A DNA stretch of 64,000 bases from CAVQSS01 sp963746605. GTDB lineage: Bacteria; Desulfobacterota; RBG-13-43-22. Position 1 is the stretch's first letter. The number at the start of each line of letters is the position of its first letter. The stretch is taken from contig CAVVCH010000042.1 in the NCBI GenBank assembly GCA_963746605.1, forward strand, positions 1 through 64,000, given 5' to 3'. Position numbers and translations under genes: made by a program. This document shows positions 53,027 through 61,718 of this stretch, piece after piece. The notes under the pieces were generated by a model. The model made no database searches. It was not told the DNA's origin and was given only the letters and a program-made list of their open reading frames with translations.

Positions 53027-53760
53027 CCTTCAGGGCCTTGCGGATACCCTGAGTGACCTCTTCCATCGCTTTCTGGCCTCCCAGTCGAAAGGCCGCCTGT
53101 TGCAGCCAATTTTTTCCCGCAACGTTTACAGTGTAGGTATGCAGGGTATAGTTTGGATTTTCGGGGTAGGGTTCAAACTGGTGTGAACCCAGGTTGAGGG
53201 CTAAATCATTCTCGCAAGGGGTTTTCTCCGAACCGCAAACCCCGGCTATCTGCGTCGGGTTAGCCACCAGGGTCCAGAAGCTGCGAAATCGCCGGCTTTG
53301 GGGTTCGCTGAGATGGGCAATACGGAGCAGATAACGGGTATCAAAGCCGAGCACGCTTATCCGGGTCCAAAAATCAACCGCCTCGGCCCCGGCATAATCA
53401 CCTTCCAACGTAAAAGATCGAATCACTCGGTTTTCAACCGTGTTGGGCATGAACCGCACATATTGGTTATACTTACGGACTACCTTAAAACACTCGGCGG
53501 GATCGGCTTTGATGAGACCCACACTTTGAGCGGCCACGGTCTGGGAGTCAATTTTTTTTATTTCGCAGAGGACCTCCCCCCGATCCAACCGGGCCTTATC
53601 GAGGTGGGGGATGATTTTTGGGGAGGTCTGATCCCAATGAACGGGCATGGTATTGGTACGGCCATCGGCTTGCAGGTCTTTCCGGTCTACGGCTAAAACA
53701 TCTCCGCCCCAATCCAACCAGGGTTACAATCACGAAAAAAATTAACAACCGACTAGCCAC
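53016..53760 (-). CDS. Exported SRPBCC/START-like lipid-binding protein (one frame break)
   Basis: About 247 residues. From a GTG at 53760 with GGGAG upstream, the signal peptide VASRLLIFFVIVTLVGLG is joined to DVLAVDRKDLQADG by removing one base of CCCC (53707-53710). The body fits the SRPBCC fold: CFKVVRKYNQYVRFMPNTV, SFWTLVANPT and YTLHTYTVNVAGKNWLQQA. A C-terminal helix follows. It may bind a lipid or quinone-like ligand in the periplasm. If read literally, it would start at a TTG at 53717 and lack the signal. Confidence 0.75.
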
Positions 53761-54086
53761 GTTAGGTCTGCTCCCGGTCCTGAGAACGGAAAGAATATTA
53801 TCTGTCCCCGGGATGTTCCCACACCTTCACCCCTGTCAAGGGATAGAATTACTTTAAGACCTTCCAGGGCCTTTGGGATGATTCCTTCAGGCTGACCCCG
53901 TACCGAGTACACCCTTATGAGGCTTCGTCCTTTTGGACGGGACTCCCCCTTCTCTGGTCTAGCTACCCATCCAAACTGGAAAATACTCATTCAATATTTT
54001 AATACCAAACCTTTTATTAATCAAGGGACAGCCAGATTATCAAAGGATCCTTTCCAGTTTGTCAAATAGGAAGTTATGGGCTTTAC

Positions 54087-54116
54087 TTGACAGGGCCCAG
54101 TCCCTATCGGTATAAC
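54087..54116 (+). promoter_or_regulatory. Candidate sigma-70 promoter for rubrerythrin
   Basis: TTGACA (54087-54092), 18-bp spacer and TATAAC (54111-54116), 45 bp before the ATG. The rest of the 53761-54160 gap has no convincing gene. Confidence 0.5.
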
Positions 54117-54160
54117 AAAGTGACAGTATACAACATTCAGAAGAAATCGGGAGAACCTTG

Positions 54161-54661
54161 ATGTCCCAAAAAACGGAGAGGAATCTGGCCCTGGCTTTAG
54201 CCGCCGAATCTCAGGCTTCGGCCCGTGATACGGCCTTTGCCCAGAAAGCCGACCACGATGCCAACCCTTTGCTGGCCCGCCTTTTCCGGGCCCTGGCTGA
54301 ATCCGAGTCCGTTCAGGCCCGCCGGTATCTGCTGCTGTTGCGGGGAAAAATCGGCGGCAGCCGGGAAAACCTGGAATCCGCCCTCACCCGTAACCAGCGG
54401 GCCTATGAACAGGAATATCCCCCCATGATCCGGGAAGCGGAAGAAGAAGGGCTGAAAACCGCCCGGATGGCCTTTTCCCAAAGCCGGGAAGTGGAGCCGC
54501 TCCAGGCCGACCTCCTGGAGAGGGTTTTGGCGGAAAACCTCACCGCTCTTGATGAGGATTACTATGTCTGCCAGGTCTGCGGTTATATCAGTGAAAGTCG
54601 GGCCCCTGAAAACTGTCCGATATGCGGAGCCATACCGGGGAAGTTTAAGAGAGTGGTATAA
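54161..54661 (+). CDS. Rubrerythrin
   Basis: 166 residues. The N-terminal diiron four-helix domain (about 1-130) has the acidic ligands in AESQASARDTAFAQKA, ESESVQARRY and the second half. The C-terminal rubredoxin site is CQVCGYISE and CPICGA, four Cys at about residues 138-156. Rubrerythrins reduce peroxide in anaerobes with electrons from rubredoxin. Substitution of the first His by Ser/Arg in some ligand positions cannot be excluded. A TTG just before the ATG is in frame. Confidence 0.88.
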   Translation: MSQKTERNLALALAAESQASARDTAFAQKADHDANPLLARLFRALAESESVQARRYLLLLRGKIGGSRENLESALTRNQRAYEQEYPPMIREAEEEGLKTARMAFSQSREVEPLQADLLERVLAENLTALDEDYYVCQVCGYISESRAPENCPICGAIPGKFKRVV

Positions 54662-54729
54662 TCATAAATTCGAATTTCGAATGTGCAACATATTAACGGG
54701 CTCTCTATCGTATTTGCGGGTAATTTCTC

Positions 54730-54812
54730 GTCATCCCCGAATGCCTGTGTCGGGGATCCAATCCTCCTGAGAAAAGGCTGGATTCCCGTTCAGAAACGCT
54801 GCGGGAATGACG
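54730..54812. repeat. Intergenic palindromic repeat, copy 3
   Basis: Two hairpin units between TCATCCCCGAATGCC and GCGGGAATGACG. The right unit matches copy 2 (39191-39228) in inverted orientation with two differences over 35 bp. Confidence 0.75.
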
Positions 54813-54822
54813 CTCTAAGATG

Positions 54823-54838
54823 TGGCACCTATTTTGAG
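54823..54838 (+). promoter_or_regulatory. Candidate sigma-54 (-24/-12) promoter for AOR
   Basis: TGGCAC-CTATT-TTGAG, matching TGGCAC-N5-TTGC(A/T) except at the -12 C. It is 32 bp before the AOR start; a sigma-54 activator gene is encoded 2.7 kb downstream. Confidence 0.4.
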
Positions 54839-54870
54839 ACCATTTAGATTTCTATGGCAGGAGAGACCCG

Positions 54871-56886
54871 ATGCTTGAATCAGCCGAGTCAGGAAAAGGG
54901 TATTGGGGACGGATCCTTTGGGTGGATTTATCCGCCGGGAAAACGGCCGTTGAGGAATTGGATGATGCCCTCTACCAAAAATTCCTGAGCGGGGTCGGAC
55001 TGGGGGCCAAGGTCCTCTGGGACCGAATGCCGGTCGGGATCGAACCGCTGGGACCTGAAAATGTCCTGGGTTTCACTACCGGCCTGTTGACCGACACGGG
55101 GAGCCTTTTTACCGGTCGGTTCACCGTGGTGGGGAAATCCCCCCTTTCCGGCGGCTGGGGAGATGCCAATTGCGGCGGCTATTTTTCACCCTGGCTGAAA
55201 CGCTGCGGTCTGGATGCCGTTTTTTTCACCGGAGCCGGCGCACGCCCCCAGTACCTATATTTGGATGACCAAAACGCCGAATTGAAAGACGCCTCGGACC
55301 TCTGGGGTCTGGACGCCATCGAAACGGAAACGCGATTGAAGGAACGACACGGAACTCGGGCGCAGGTGGCCTGCATCGGGCCGGCCGGGGAAAAATTGAG
55401 TCTTATCTCCGGAATCGTAACCGATCGGGGAAGAATAGCCGCCCGGAGCGGACTGGGGGCGGTCATGGGTTCCAAAAAGCTGAAGGCCGTGGTCGCCGCC
55501 GGGACCCTGAGGGTGGGGGTTTTTGACCGCACCCGAATCAACCGTCTCAGCCAGGACTTCCAGAAACAGCTTTCCAGAAAGAAAGGCCTGGAACGGTTCT
55601 TGACCGACGGCCTCCTCGGCACCATAGGAAAGATCACCCGCCGCAGCCGGATCTATCCCCGGCAACCGGCCGACCTGTGGCGTCTCCTGCTTCGCAAATT
55701 CGGGACCACGGCCCTGACCGCCATGAGTGCCGAAAGCGGTGACAGCCCGATCAAGAATTGGAGCGGGGTGGGAACCCGTGATTTTCCTCTTTCTCGGTCT
55801 CAGAAGATCGGGGCCGAAGCCGTGCGCCGGTACGAGACCAAGAAATACGGTTGTTTTTCCTGTCCGCTGCATTGCGGCGGATTCATGAAAATCGAAGAGG
55901 GCCCCTATCCTATCCCGGAAATGCATAAAATCGAATATGAAACACTCTGCGCTTTCGGCGGCCTGCTGCTCAACGACGATCTCTTCGCCATTTTGAAAAT
56001 CAATGATTTGTTGAACCGGGCCGGCATGGACTCCATCTCCTGCGGCGGGGTTGTGGCCTTGGCCATCGAATGTTTTGAAAATGGAATCCTGACTCTGGAG
56101 GATACGGGAGGGCTGGAATTGCGCTGGGGCAGCGCCCCGGCTATTCTGGCGTTGACCGAAAAAATAATCAGGCGCGAAGGGCTGGGAGATCTTCTGGCCG
56201 ATGGGGTAAAAAGAGCGGCGGAAAGGCTGGGCCGTGGTTCGGAGCAATTTGCCGTTCATTGCGGAGGCGTAGAGCCTCCCATGCATGACCCTAAATTCGA
56301 CCCCGGGTTCGGAACGGCCTATGTCTGCGAACCGGCGCCGGGCCGCCACACCGTTTCCTCCTACACCTATCTGGATCTGCAATTTCTGGAAAAAAAATTC
56401 CCCCGGGCGAAAAAAGTCCCATTCCTGACCACCCACAAGGAAAAATACCGGGCCGACAACAAGGGGGAGGCCCAGGCCGTGGACAGCTTCTACAAGATGT
56501 TGATCGACGGCGCCGGGGCCTGTCTTTTCGGCACCCAGATAGGAGGAAATTTTCCGCTTTGCGAGTGGCTGAACGCGGCCACCGGCTGGAAAAATTCCCC
56601 GGAGGAGTATCTGGTCATCGGCGAACGGATCGAACAGCTTCGCCAGGCCTTTAACCTCCGGGAAGGCTTGAACCCCAGAAAAGATTTTCGCCCCCACCCC
56701 CGTCTTTTCGGCGACCCGCCCGCATCCCGGGGACCGACCAAAGGGATTACCCTGGATGGGGAAGCTTTAACCAACGGTTTCTATCAGGCGATGGGGTGGG
56801 ATCGGGAGACCGCCAAACCCAACAAGGATCGTCTGATTGAATTAGGACTCGAGGAAGTCGTCGGCGTCCTCTATAAGCAGGGGTAG
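54871..56886 (+). CDS. aor: Aldehyde ferredoxin oxidoreductase family tungsten/molybdenum enzyme
   Basis: 671 residues, a normal length (about 600-700). N-terminal GYWGRILWVDLSAGK and GVGLGAKVLWDR are the family start. Tungstopterin-site features include GKSPLSGGWGDANCGG near residue 90, and Cys of the 4Fe-4S site are in KYGCFSCPLHCGG near 328 (CxxxCxxxC-type) with the last Cys farther on (EYETLCAFGG, DGAGACLFG). It oxidises aldehydes or, in reverse, reduces acids with ferredoxin. Convergent with a tusA-like gene. Substrate is not predictable. Confidence 0.9.
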   Translation: MLESAESGKGYWGRILWVDLSAGKTAVEELDDALYQKFLSGVGLGAKVLWDRMPVGIEPLGPENVLGFTTGLLTDTGSLFTGRFTVVGKSPLSGGWGDANCGGYFSPWLKRCGLDAVFFTGAGARPQYLYLDDQNAELKDASDLWGLDAIETETRLKERHGTRAQVACIGPAGEKLSLISGIVTDRGRIAARSGLGAVMGSKKLKAVVAAGTLRVGVFDRTRINRLSQDFQKQLSRKKGLERFLTDGLLGTIGKITRRSRIYPRQPADLWRLLLRKFGTTALTAMSAESGDSPIKNWSGVGTRDFPLSRSQKIGAEAVRRYETKKYGCFSCPLHCGGFMKIEEGPYPIPEMHKIEYETLCAFGGLLLNDDLFAILKINDLLNRAGMDSISCGGVVALAIECFENGILTLEDTGGLELRWGSAPAILALTEKIIRREGLGDLLADGVKRAAERLGRGSEQFAVHCGGVEPPMHDPKFDPGFGTAYVCEPAPGRHTVSSYTYLDLQFLEKKFPRAKKVPFLTTHKEKYRADNKGEAQAVDSFYKMLIDGAGACLFGTQIGGNFPLCEWLNAATGWKNSPEEYLVIGERIEQLRQAFNLREGLNPRKDFRPHPRLFGDPPASRGPTKGITLDGEALTNGFYQAMGWDRETAKPNKDRLIELGLEEVVGVLYKQG

Positions 56887-56988
56887 TTGGAAAGGACCCC
56901 GGACCCTGAGAAAGCGATCCGGGGGGTTGGAGGGTTAGCTGAGGAGGGAGGGAACTATTTGTGGCAAGAGAAAAAATCCTTACGCTTT

Positions 56989-57240
56989 TCACTTCGTTCC
57001 TTTTTGAATAAACAAATTGAAGAATTCACCGTTTCGATGATCGCCGATCAGGGATTTACCCGTCGACCGCGAAATAAGGGATACGAGATCCTCCCGAACA
57101 CCATCATGGTTGCCGATGATTTCGAGGATAGTCCCTTCCGGGATTTCCTTGAGACGCTTCTGAAATCGGAGCAGCGAGATGGGGCAACTCGCGTCCCTGA
57201 GATCCATCGTACAGTCAGGTTTTATTCTTGAATCTTCCAT
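56989..57240 (-). CDS. TusA/SirA-family sulfur carrier protein
   Basis: 83 residues from the ATG at 57240 (MEDSRIKPDC), a typical TusA length. The CPxP-type region reads MDLRDASCPISLLRFQKRL, with the conserved Cys; EGTILEIIGNHDGVREDL and the C-terminal HRNGEFFNLFIQKG follow the family pattern. TusA proteins pass sulfane sulfur, including to molybdenum/tungsten enzymes. It is convergent to the aor gene, and a sulfur-delivery role for that enzyme is a guess. A longer frame to 57384 has no ribosome site. Confidence 0.78.
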   Translation of the reverse strand: MEDSRIKPDCTMDLRDASCPISLLRFQKRLKEIPEGTILEIIGNHDGVREDLVSLISRSTGKSLIGDHRNGEFFNLFIQKGTK

Positions 57241-57574
57241 GCTGTTGTTATACGTAAGCAATCCCCATGCCAGGTAGTCCGCTGCAAAACAATTGGAAAA
57301 CCCAAACATTACGTGAAATTTCAAATGGGAACCTCGGGAGCAATCCCAGCCCGATATCCCGAACAAAAGCAAACCATCTTGCAACCTATTAAAAAAACAA
57401 TGTTCTTTTCATGCGCCGACATAAATGGCACCCTTGGACGGACTGTCGTCCCGGCCATCGCGATTATCCCCTCGGGTTAACAGGATTGAGGGTTGCGTGG
57501 CAACATTAACATGATTAACATTAATTAACAGTTGACAACTAATTTCATTAACGGGGAGGACGGTGAAATAGGAA

Positions 57575-58963
57575 ATGGGAGAGATAAGCCGCATAAAACC
57601 GGAAGACTGTTCGGTGTATTGGGAATCGGTGGTGGAAACCATGAAGGACGGGTTGCTGATTGTCGACACCGAGGGGACGATTGTATTTATCAATCCGGCG
57701 GCTGAGGAAATTACCGGTTATAAAAAAGAGGATGTGGTGGGTCTTCCCTGTACTGTCTTTGAGGGCGATACGTGCATGCAGCAAACCGCCGAGGGAAAAG
57801 TTAAACAGTGCAATCTCTTCAAGATGGGAAAGGTGTCCAAGCGACGGTGTGTTATTAGACGCAAGGACGGATCACCCGCTTACTTGTTGAAAAACGCCAC
57901 AGTTTTAAGGGACTCCGAAGGGGAGGCTATCGGGGGAGTGGAAACACTAACCGACATCTCCGAGCAATTAAAAAGGGATCAGGAGATCGAATATCTAAAA
58001 AAGGAACTAACCCAGGAACACGGCTTTCACGGGATAATCGGCGCCTCGTCGGTGATGCAAGCGGTCTATGATCTCGTTCAGAACGCGGCCGAGTCCGAAG
58101 CCCCGGTGGTCATCCTGGGGGAAAGTGGAACGGGCAAGGAATTGGTGGCCTCCGCCATCCACCGCCTTAGTCAGCGGGCTGAAGGTCCGTTCATCAAGGT
58201 AAGCTGCGCTTCACTGAATGAATCCTTGCTGGAGAGCGAACTCTTCGGCCACGTAAAAGGGGCTTTCACCGGTGCCGACCGTCTCCGGGTGGGGCGTTTC
58301 GAGGCCGCCAACCGGGGAAGCCTTTTCCTGGATGAAATCGGGGATCTGCCTCCCTCGGTTCAGGTCAAACTGCTCCGGGTTGTCCAGGAAAAAGAGATCG
58401 AACGGGTAGGCAGCCAGACCCCTATCACCACCGACGTTCGGCTTATCTCGGCCACCAACCGGGAATTAAAAGAACTGGTCGATCAAGGGGTCTTTCGGGA
58501 AGACCTGTTTTACCGCCTGAACGTCATCCCCATTCGCATCCCGCCCCTTCGGGATCGAAAAGAGGATATCCCCTTGCTGACCGATTCGGTCATGGCCAAG
58601 ATCCGCCTCCGGGGTTTGAAAAATATTCAGGGGCTGAGCCCGGAGGCCATGGACCAGTTGATGAATTATTACTGGCCGGGGAATATCCGCGAACTGATCA
58701 ATGTGCTGGAGTATGCCTTTGTGGTCTGCAAGGAGAAGTGGATCCGCAGCGAACACCTGCCCGGGTACCTGATTCATGAACGGCCCCGGAAATACCGTGC
58801 AGAAAAGCAGAAAACGGAAGGATCCCGGGGCCCGGGAGAGTTGGAAAAAATCCTGCTGGCCCTGGAACAATCCCAGGGCAAGAAAGCCGAGGCCGCCCGA
58901 AGATTGGGCCTGAGCCGGGTCACCCTCTGGAAAAAAATGAAGAAGTATAATCTGGTAGCCTAA
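57575..58963 (+). CDS. PAS-domain sigma-54-dependent transcriptional activator
   Basis: 462 residues. A PAS sensor domain (about 15-135) has four Cys (in GLPCTVFEGDTCMQQ, VKQCNLFKMG and KRRCVIRR), perhaps a metal or redox site. The AAA+ domain has Walker A ILGESGTGKELVA near 184, the sigma-54 contact loop GAFTGAD near 229 and Walker B LFLDEIGDLPPS near 249. A Fis-type HTH ends it (KAEAARRLGLSRVTLWKKM). It should control a -24/-12 promoter, possibly the one before aor. Confidence 0.92.
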   Translation: MGEISRIKPEDCSVYWESVVETMKDGLLIVDTEGTIVFINPAAEEITGYKKEDVVGLPCTVFEGDTCMQQTAEGKVKQCNLFKMGKVSKRRCVIRRKDGSPAYLLKNATVLRDSEGEAIGGVETLTDISEQLKRDQEIEYLKKELTQEHGFHGIIGASSVMQAVYDLVQNAAESEAPVVILGESGTGKELVASAIHRLSQRAEGPFIKVSCASLNESLLESELFGHVKGAFTGADRLRVGRFEAANRGSLFLDEIGDLPPSVQVKLLRVVQEKEIERVGSQTPITTDVRLISATNRELKELVDQGVFREDLFYRLNVIPIRIPPLRDRKEDIPLLTDSVMAKIRLRGLKNIQGLSPEAMDQLMNYYWPGNIRELINVLEYAFVVCKEKWIRSEHLPGYLIHERPRKYRAEKQKTEGSRGPGELEKILLALEQSQGKKAEAARRLGLSRVTLWKKMKKYNLVA

Positions 58964-58976
58964 ACCAGAGAGTGCT

Positions 58977-59144
58977 TGTCATTCTGAGCGAATGCGAAGA
59001 ATCTCGTTTTTTCAACCTGTTCAGAGATCCTTCGTCGGAGTCTATCCTGAGCCGAAAACGAGACCCTTCGCGGAGTTTATCCTGAGCCGAATCCAGATAT
59101 TTACCCGCCGTTGGCGGAAGACTCAGGATGACAGCAGGCGAAGG
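58977..59144. repeat. Intergenic palindromic repeat, copy 4 (larger, divergent unit)
   Basis: Begins GTCATTCTGAGCGAATG and ends ACTCAGGATGACAG, with internal tandem units containing TATCCTGAGCCGAA. Related to the other intergenic repeats by its inverted ends. Confidence 0.65.
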
Positions 59145-59252
59145 GCTCAGGGTGACGGTTTGGGACTATTGGCGAGGTTATCCCCTTTTCCCTTTGGCCG
59201 TTAACCGTTAGCACCTTCAAGGCGGATCCGCTTCGCAAGCCCTGCCCCGCGG

Positions 59253-59981
59253 TTATTTCGGTCCCATAGTCCCGGCGGAGACCGGTTTGATCGTAAAGGT
59301 TACGGGGGTTGATAAGATAAAGGCCGCCTCTGACCCGGCGAGCAAAGTAATATCGGACTGGCCGGTGACCCAGGCTAAAATCCCTCCGGTACCGCCTCCT
59401 ATCCCCATTCCTATCAGAGTTCCGGCCGTCTTTCCCAGGAGAGAACCCAGACCCACCCCCACGATCCCGCCTCCGGCGACCAGGCTGATGGTTCGAAAGG
59501 CGTTGGATTTCCCCGCCTTGATGAACGGTTCGGTGGAAAAAGAATAGCCCCTTTGATCCGGCAATACCAACCGGGATAAGTGAAGCTCCAACGAACCTCC
59601 CCCCCAAAATCGGCCGACCGGGACTGCCTTGGAGACAAAGCCCTCCAGCGGCGACCCCATGGGCGCGATGACCTGACCGCTTACCGTCAAGGGTTCTTTG
59701 AGGGTGGCCGAAAAGGTGGAACCGGCCCGAAGGACAGAGGCCCGAAGGGCTTGGTTCATCTGACTCCGGATCAAGGTCCCCTTCGGCAAGGTGACCTGAA
59801 TGGTTTCAGGGACCGCCGGTGTCGGGACTGGAGTCCCCTTCTTCTTGGCTGCCGGGGCTGAGGTGGCCCCTTTTTTGCTGCCCATGCCCCAAAGGTAGGG
59901 GAGATGGATCGCCGGAAAAAGAGTCAACAGAAAAACCAATCCCAGGACTACTGAAAAAACTCTTTTTGTTTCTTGACCCAT
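59253..59981 (-). CDS. Exported Gly-rich protein of unknown function
   Basis: 242 residues. An N-terminal signal or anchor (RVFSVVLGLVFLLTLFPAI) is followed by a Lys/Pro/Ala linker. The body has LPKGTLIRSQMNQALRAS, a TrbI/VirB10-like or SAF-like beta pattern (about 65-140), then a Gly-rich segment with glycine-zipper character (GGGIVGVGLGSLLGKTAGT) that may span or insert in a membrane. No family can be named with certainty. Single-gene unit. Confidence 0.7.
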   Translation of the reverse strand: MGQETKRVFSVVLGLVFLLTLFPAIHLPYLWGMGSKKGATSAPAAKKKGTPVPTPAVPETIQVTLPKGTLIRSQMNQALRASVLRAGSTFSATLKEPLTVSGQVIAPMGSPLEGFVSKAVPVGRFWGGGSLELHLSRLVLPDQRGYSFSTEPFIKAGKSNAFRTISLVAGGGIVGVGLGSLLGKTAGTLIGMGIGGGTGGILAWVTGQSDITLLAGSEAAFILSTPVTFTIKPVSAGTMGPK

Positions 59982-60038
59982 AGTTTCAGCGACAGTGAAC
60001 CTTCCGAGGGCGGATCCTTATCCAAATTCCTCCGAAGG

Positions 60039-61184
60039 CTACAATCCCATTTCCTTGGAAATCACCACTTTCATAATATCCGAGGTTCCGCCCCCCACCA
60101 GCGGGAAAAAGGAGTCCCGCAGAAAACGCTGCGCCGGATATTCCATCATCAGCCCGTAACCCCCGAAGACGGTGAGGGCTTGCCGGCAGATATAGTTGGC
60201 CGCTTCCGAGGCCACCAGTTTGGCCAGGGCGGCCTCTTGAATGATTTTTTCGCCTCGATCCGCCTTCCAGGCCGCATAATAGGTAATCAATTCCGTGGTC
60301 TTCAAGCGGGCCAGCATGTCCACCAGGCGAAAGCGTACGGCTTGAAAACTGCCGATGGTTTTTCCGAACTGTTCCCGTTCCTGAGCATATTTGAGCGCCG
60401 CCAGGTAAGCGGCCTTGGCCACACCCAGGGAGAGGCCGGCGGTCATGACCCGATCGTCCACCAGGGATTGGTTGATGTTAAACAAGCCCATATCCTCTTC
60501 GCCCAACAGGCACTCCGCCGGGATTCGCACGTTGTCCAGTACCAGTTCTGCGGTATCGGAGCAATGAATGGTGAATTTTTCCAGTTTTCGGCCCACGGAA
60601 AACCCCGGCGTTTTGGTATCCAATAAAAAGAGGGAAATCCCTTTAAAGCCTTTTCCCGGTGTGGTTCGGGCCGCGATGGTTATGAAGGAGGCCACCGTCC
60701 CATTGGTAGTGAATATCTTGGTCCCGTTCAAAACATAGTGATCGCCGTCGCGTTCGGCTTTGGTCCGGATCGCCGCCGCATCCGACCCGGCGTTGGGTTC
60801 GGTCAGACCGAAGGCCCCGATCATTTTTCCCTGGAGCGCGGGGACCAGGTATTTCTGTTTCAGGTCCTCGCTCCCCCATTTATTGACGCCATAGGTTGCG
60901 GTGGAGGTATGCATGGCGATGCCGGCGGCGATGCCCAATGACCCCCGGGCCAGTTCTTCACAGAATATGGTGTGATACACATGGGGTTCCTCCAGACCGG
61001 AACCGCCGTAGGCTTCGGGATATTTGATCCCCAGATACCCCAGTTTCCCTAATTCAAGTATGATGTCCCGGGGAAACTCCCCGGACGCATCGAATTGTTC
61101 CGCAACCGGGACGATCCGGTCGTCCACATATCGGGCAATCTGTCTGCGAAATTCGTTTTGTTCTTCGGTAAATTCAAAATCCAT
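60039..61184 (-). CDS. Acyl-CoA dehydrogenase
   Basis: 381 residues, standard for short-chain acyl-CoA/glutaryl-type dehydrogenases. Features are AFGLTEPNAGSDAAAI near residue 124 (FAD/substrate), FTTNGTVASFITIAA near 159, and GGYGLMMEYPAQRFLRDS near 345, where the Glu after MM is the expected catalytic base. It oxidises acyl-CoA to enoyl-CoA. Electron acceptor (EtfAB) genes are not in the window. It is divergent from the carboxylase gene. Confidence 0.92.
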   Translation of the reverse strand: MDFEFTEEQNEFRRQIARYVDDRIVPVAEQFDASGEFPRDIILELGKLGYLGIKYPEAYGGSGLEEPHVYHTIFCEELARGSLGIAAGIAMHTSTATYGVNKWGSEDLKQKYLVPALQGKMIGAFGLTEPNAGSDAAAIRTKAERDGDHYVLNGTKIFTTNGTVASFITIAARTTPGKGFKGISLFLLDTKTPGFSVGRKLEKFTIHCSDTAELVLDNVRIPAECLLGEEDMGLFNINQSLVDDRVMTAGLSLGVAKAAYLAALKYAQEREQFGKTIGSFQAVRFRLVDMLARLKTTELITYYAAWKADRGEKIIQEAALAKLVASEAANYICRQALTVFGGYGLMMEYPAQRFLRDSFFPLVGGGTSDIMKVVISKEMGL

Positions 61185-61265
61185 AACCGCGCCCTTTCGT
61201 TCGTGTAAGAGGATTCAATACGAAAATAAAATCGAACACCGCTTTTTAGGTCTTTTTCCTGGGTA

Positions 61266-61352
61266 GTCATACCGGACTTGATCCGGTATCCAGGACCTCC
61301 GGAGCTTATCCGAGGCTGGATTCCGGATCGCGCTTCGCTTGTCCGGAATGAC
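61266..61352. repeat. Intergenic palindromic repeat, copy 5
   Basis: Two hairpin units; the right unit (61316-61352) is an exact 37-bp reverse-complement match to 2062-2098. The surrounding 61185-61718 gap also has a hairpin at 61519-61554 and no gene. Confidence 0.8.
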
Positions 61353-61718
61353 GAATCTTGGTCAATCCTTATTTTCATGCCTCGGGTGCCCGCCCCGGAC
61401 ATATGGGTTTAGTATGGATCTAAAATAGTAAAAAAATGGGGGGATTGTCAACCGCATTCCACTGAGGGGGGTCTCTCGCCCGCTCCGCTCGAGCTCTCAG
61501 AGATCGCAGAGAATCATTTTTTTGGCTGCCGTTGAGAGGGACGGCAGCCAAAAACTACTTCAGGCCTTCAACGATTATGACTTTTTCCCAAGGCGGCAGA
61601 CCGGATTTCGGGTTGGGGCTAAGACTAATTCCCATTTTGCCCTTGACTCCGCTTCTCCCCTTTTTCTATACTTTGACCCTATATAAGCATATTCCATGTA
61701 AAAATGAGGAGATACCAA

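Noticed and set aside
53742..53990. 82-residue minus-strand open frame upstream of the SRPBCC gene
   Set aside because: No domain, no ribosome site and odd composition; it overlaps the true start region of the SRPBCC gene.
61519..61554. Strong hairpin with TTTTT before and AAAAA after it
   Set aside because: On each strand the T-tract precedes rather than follows the stem, so it does not fit an intrinsic terminator.
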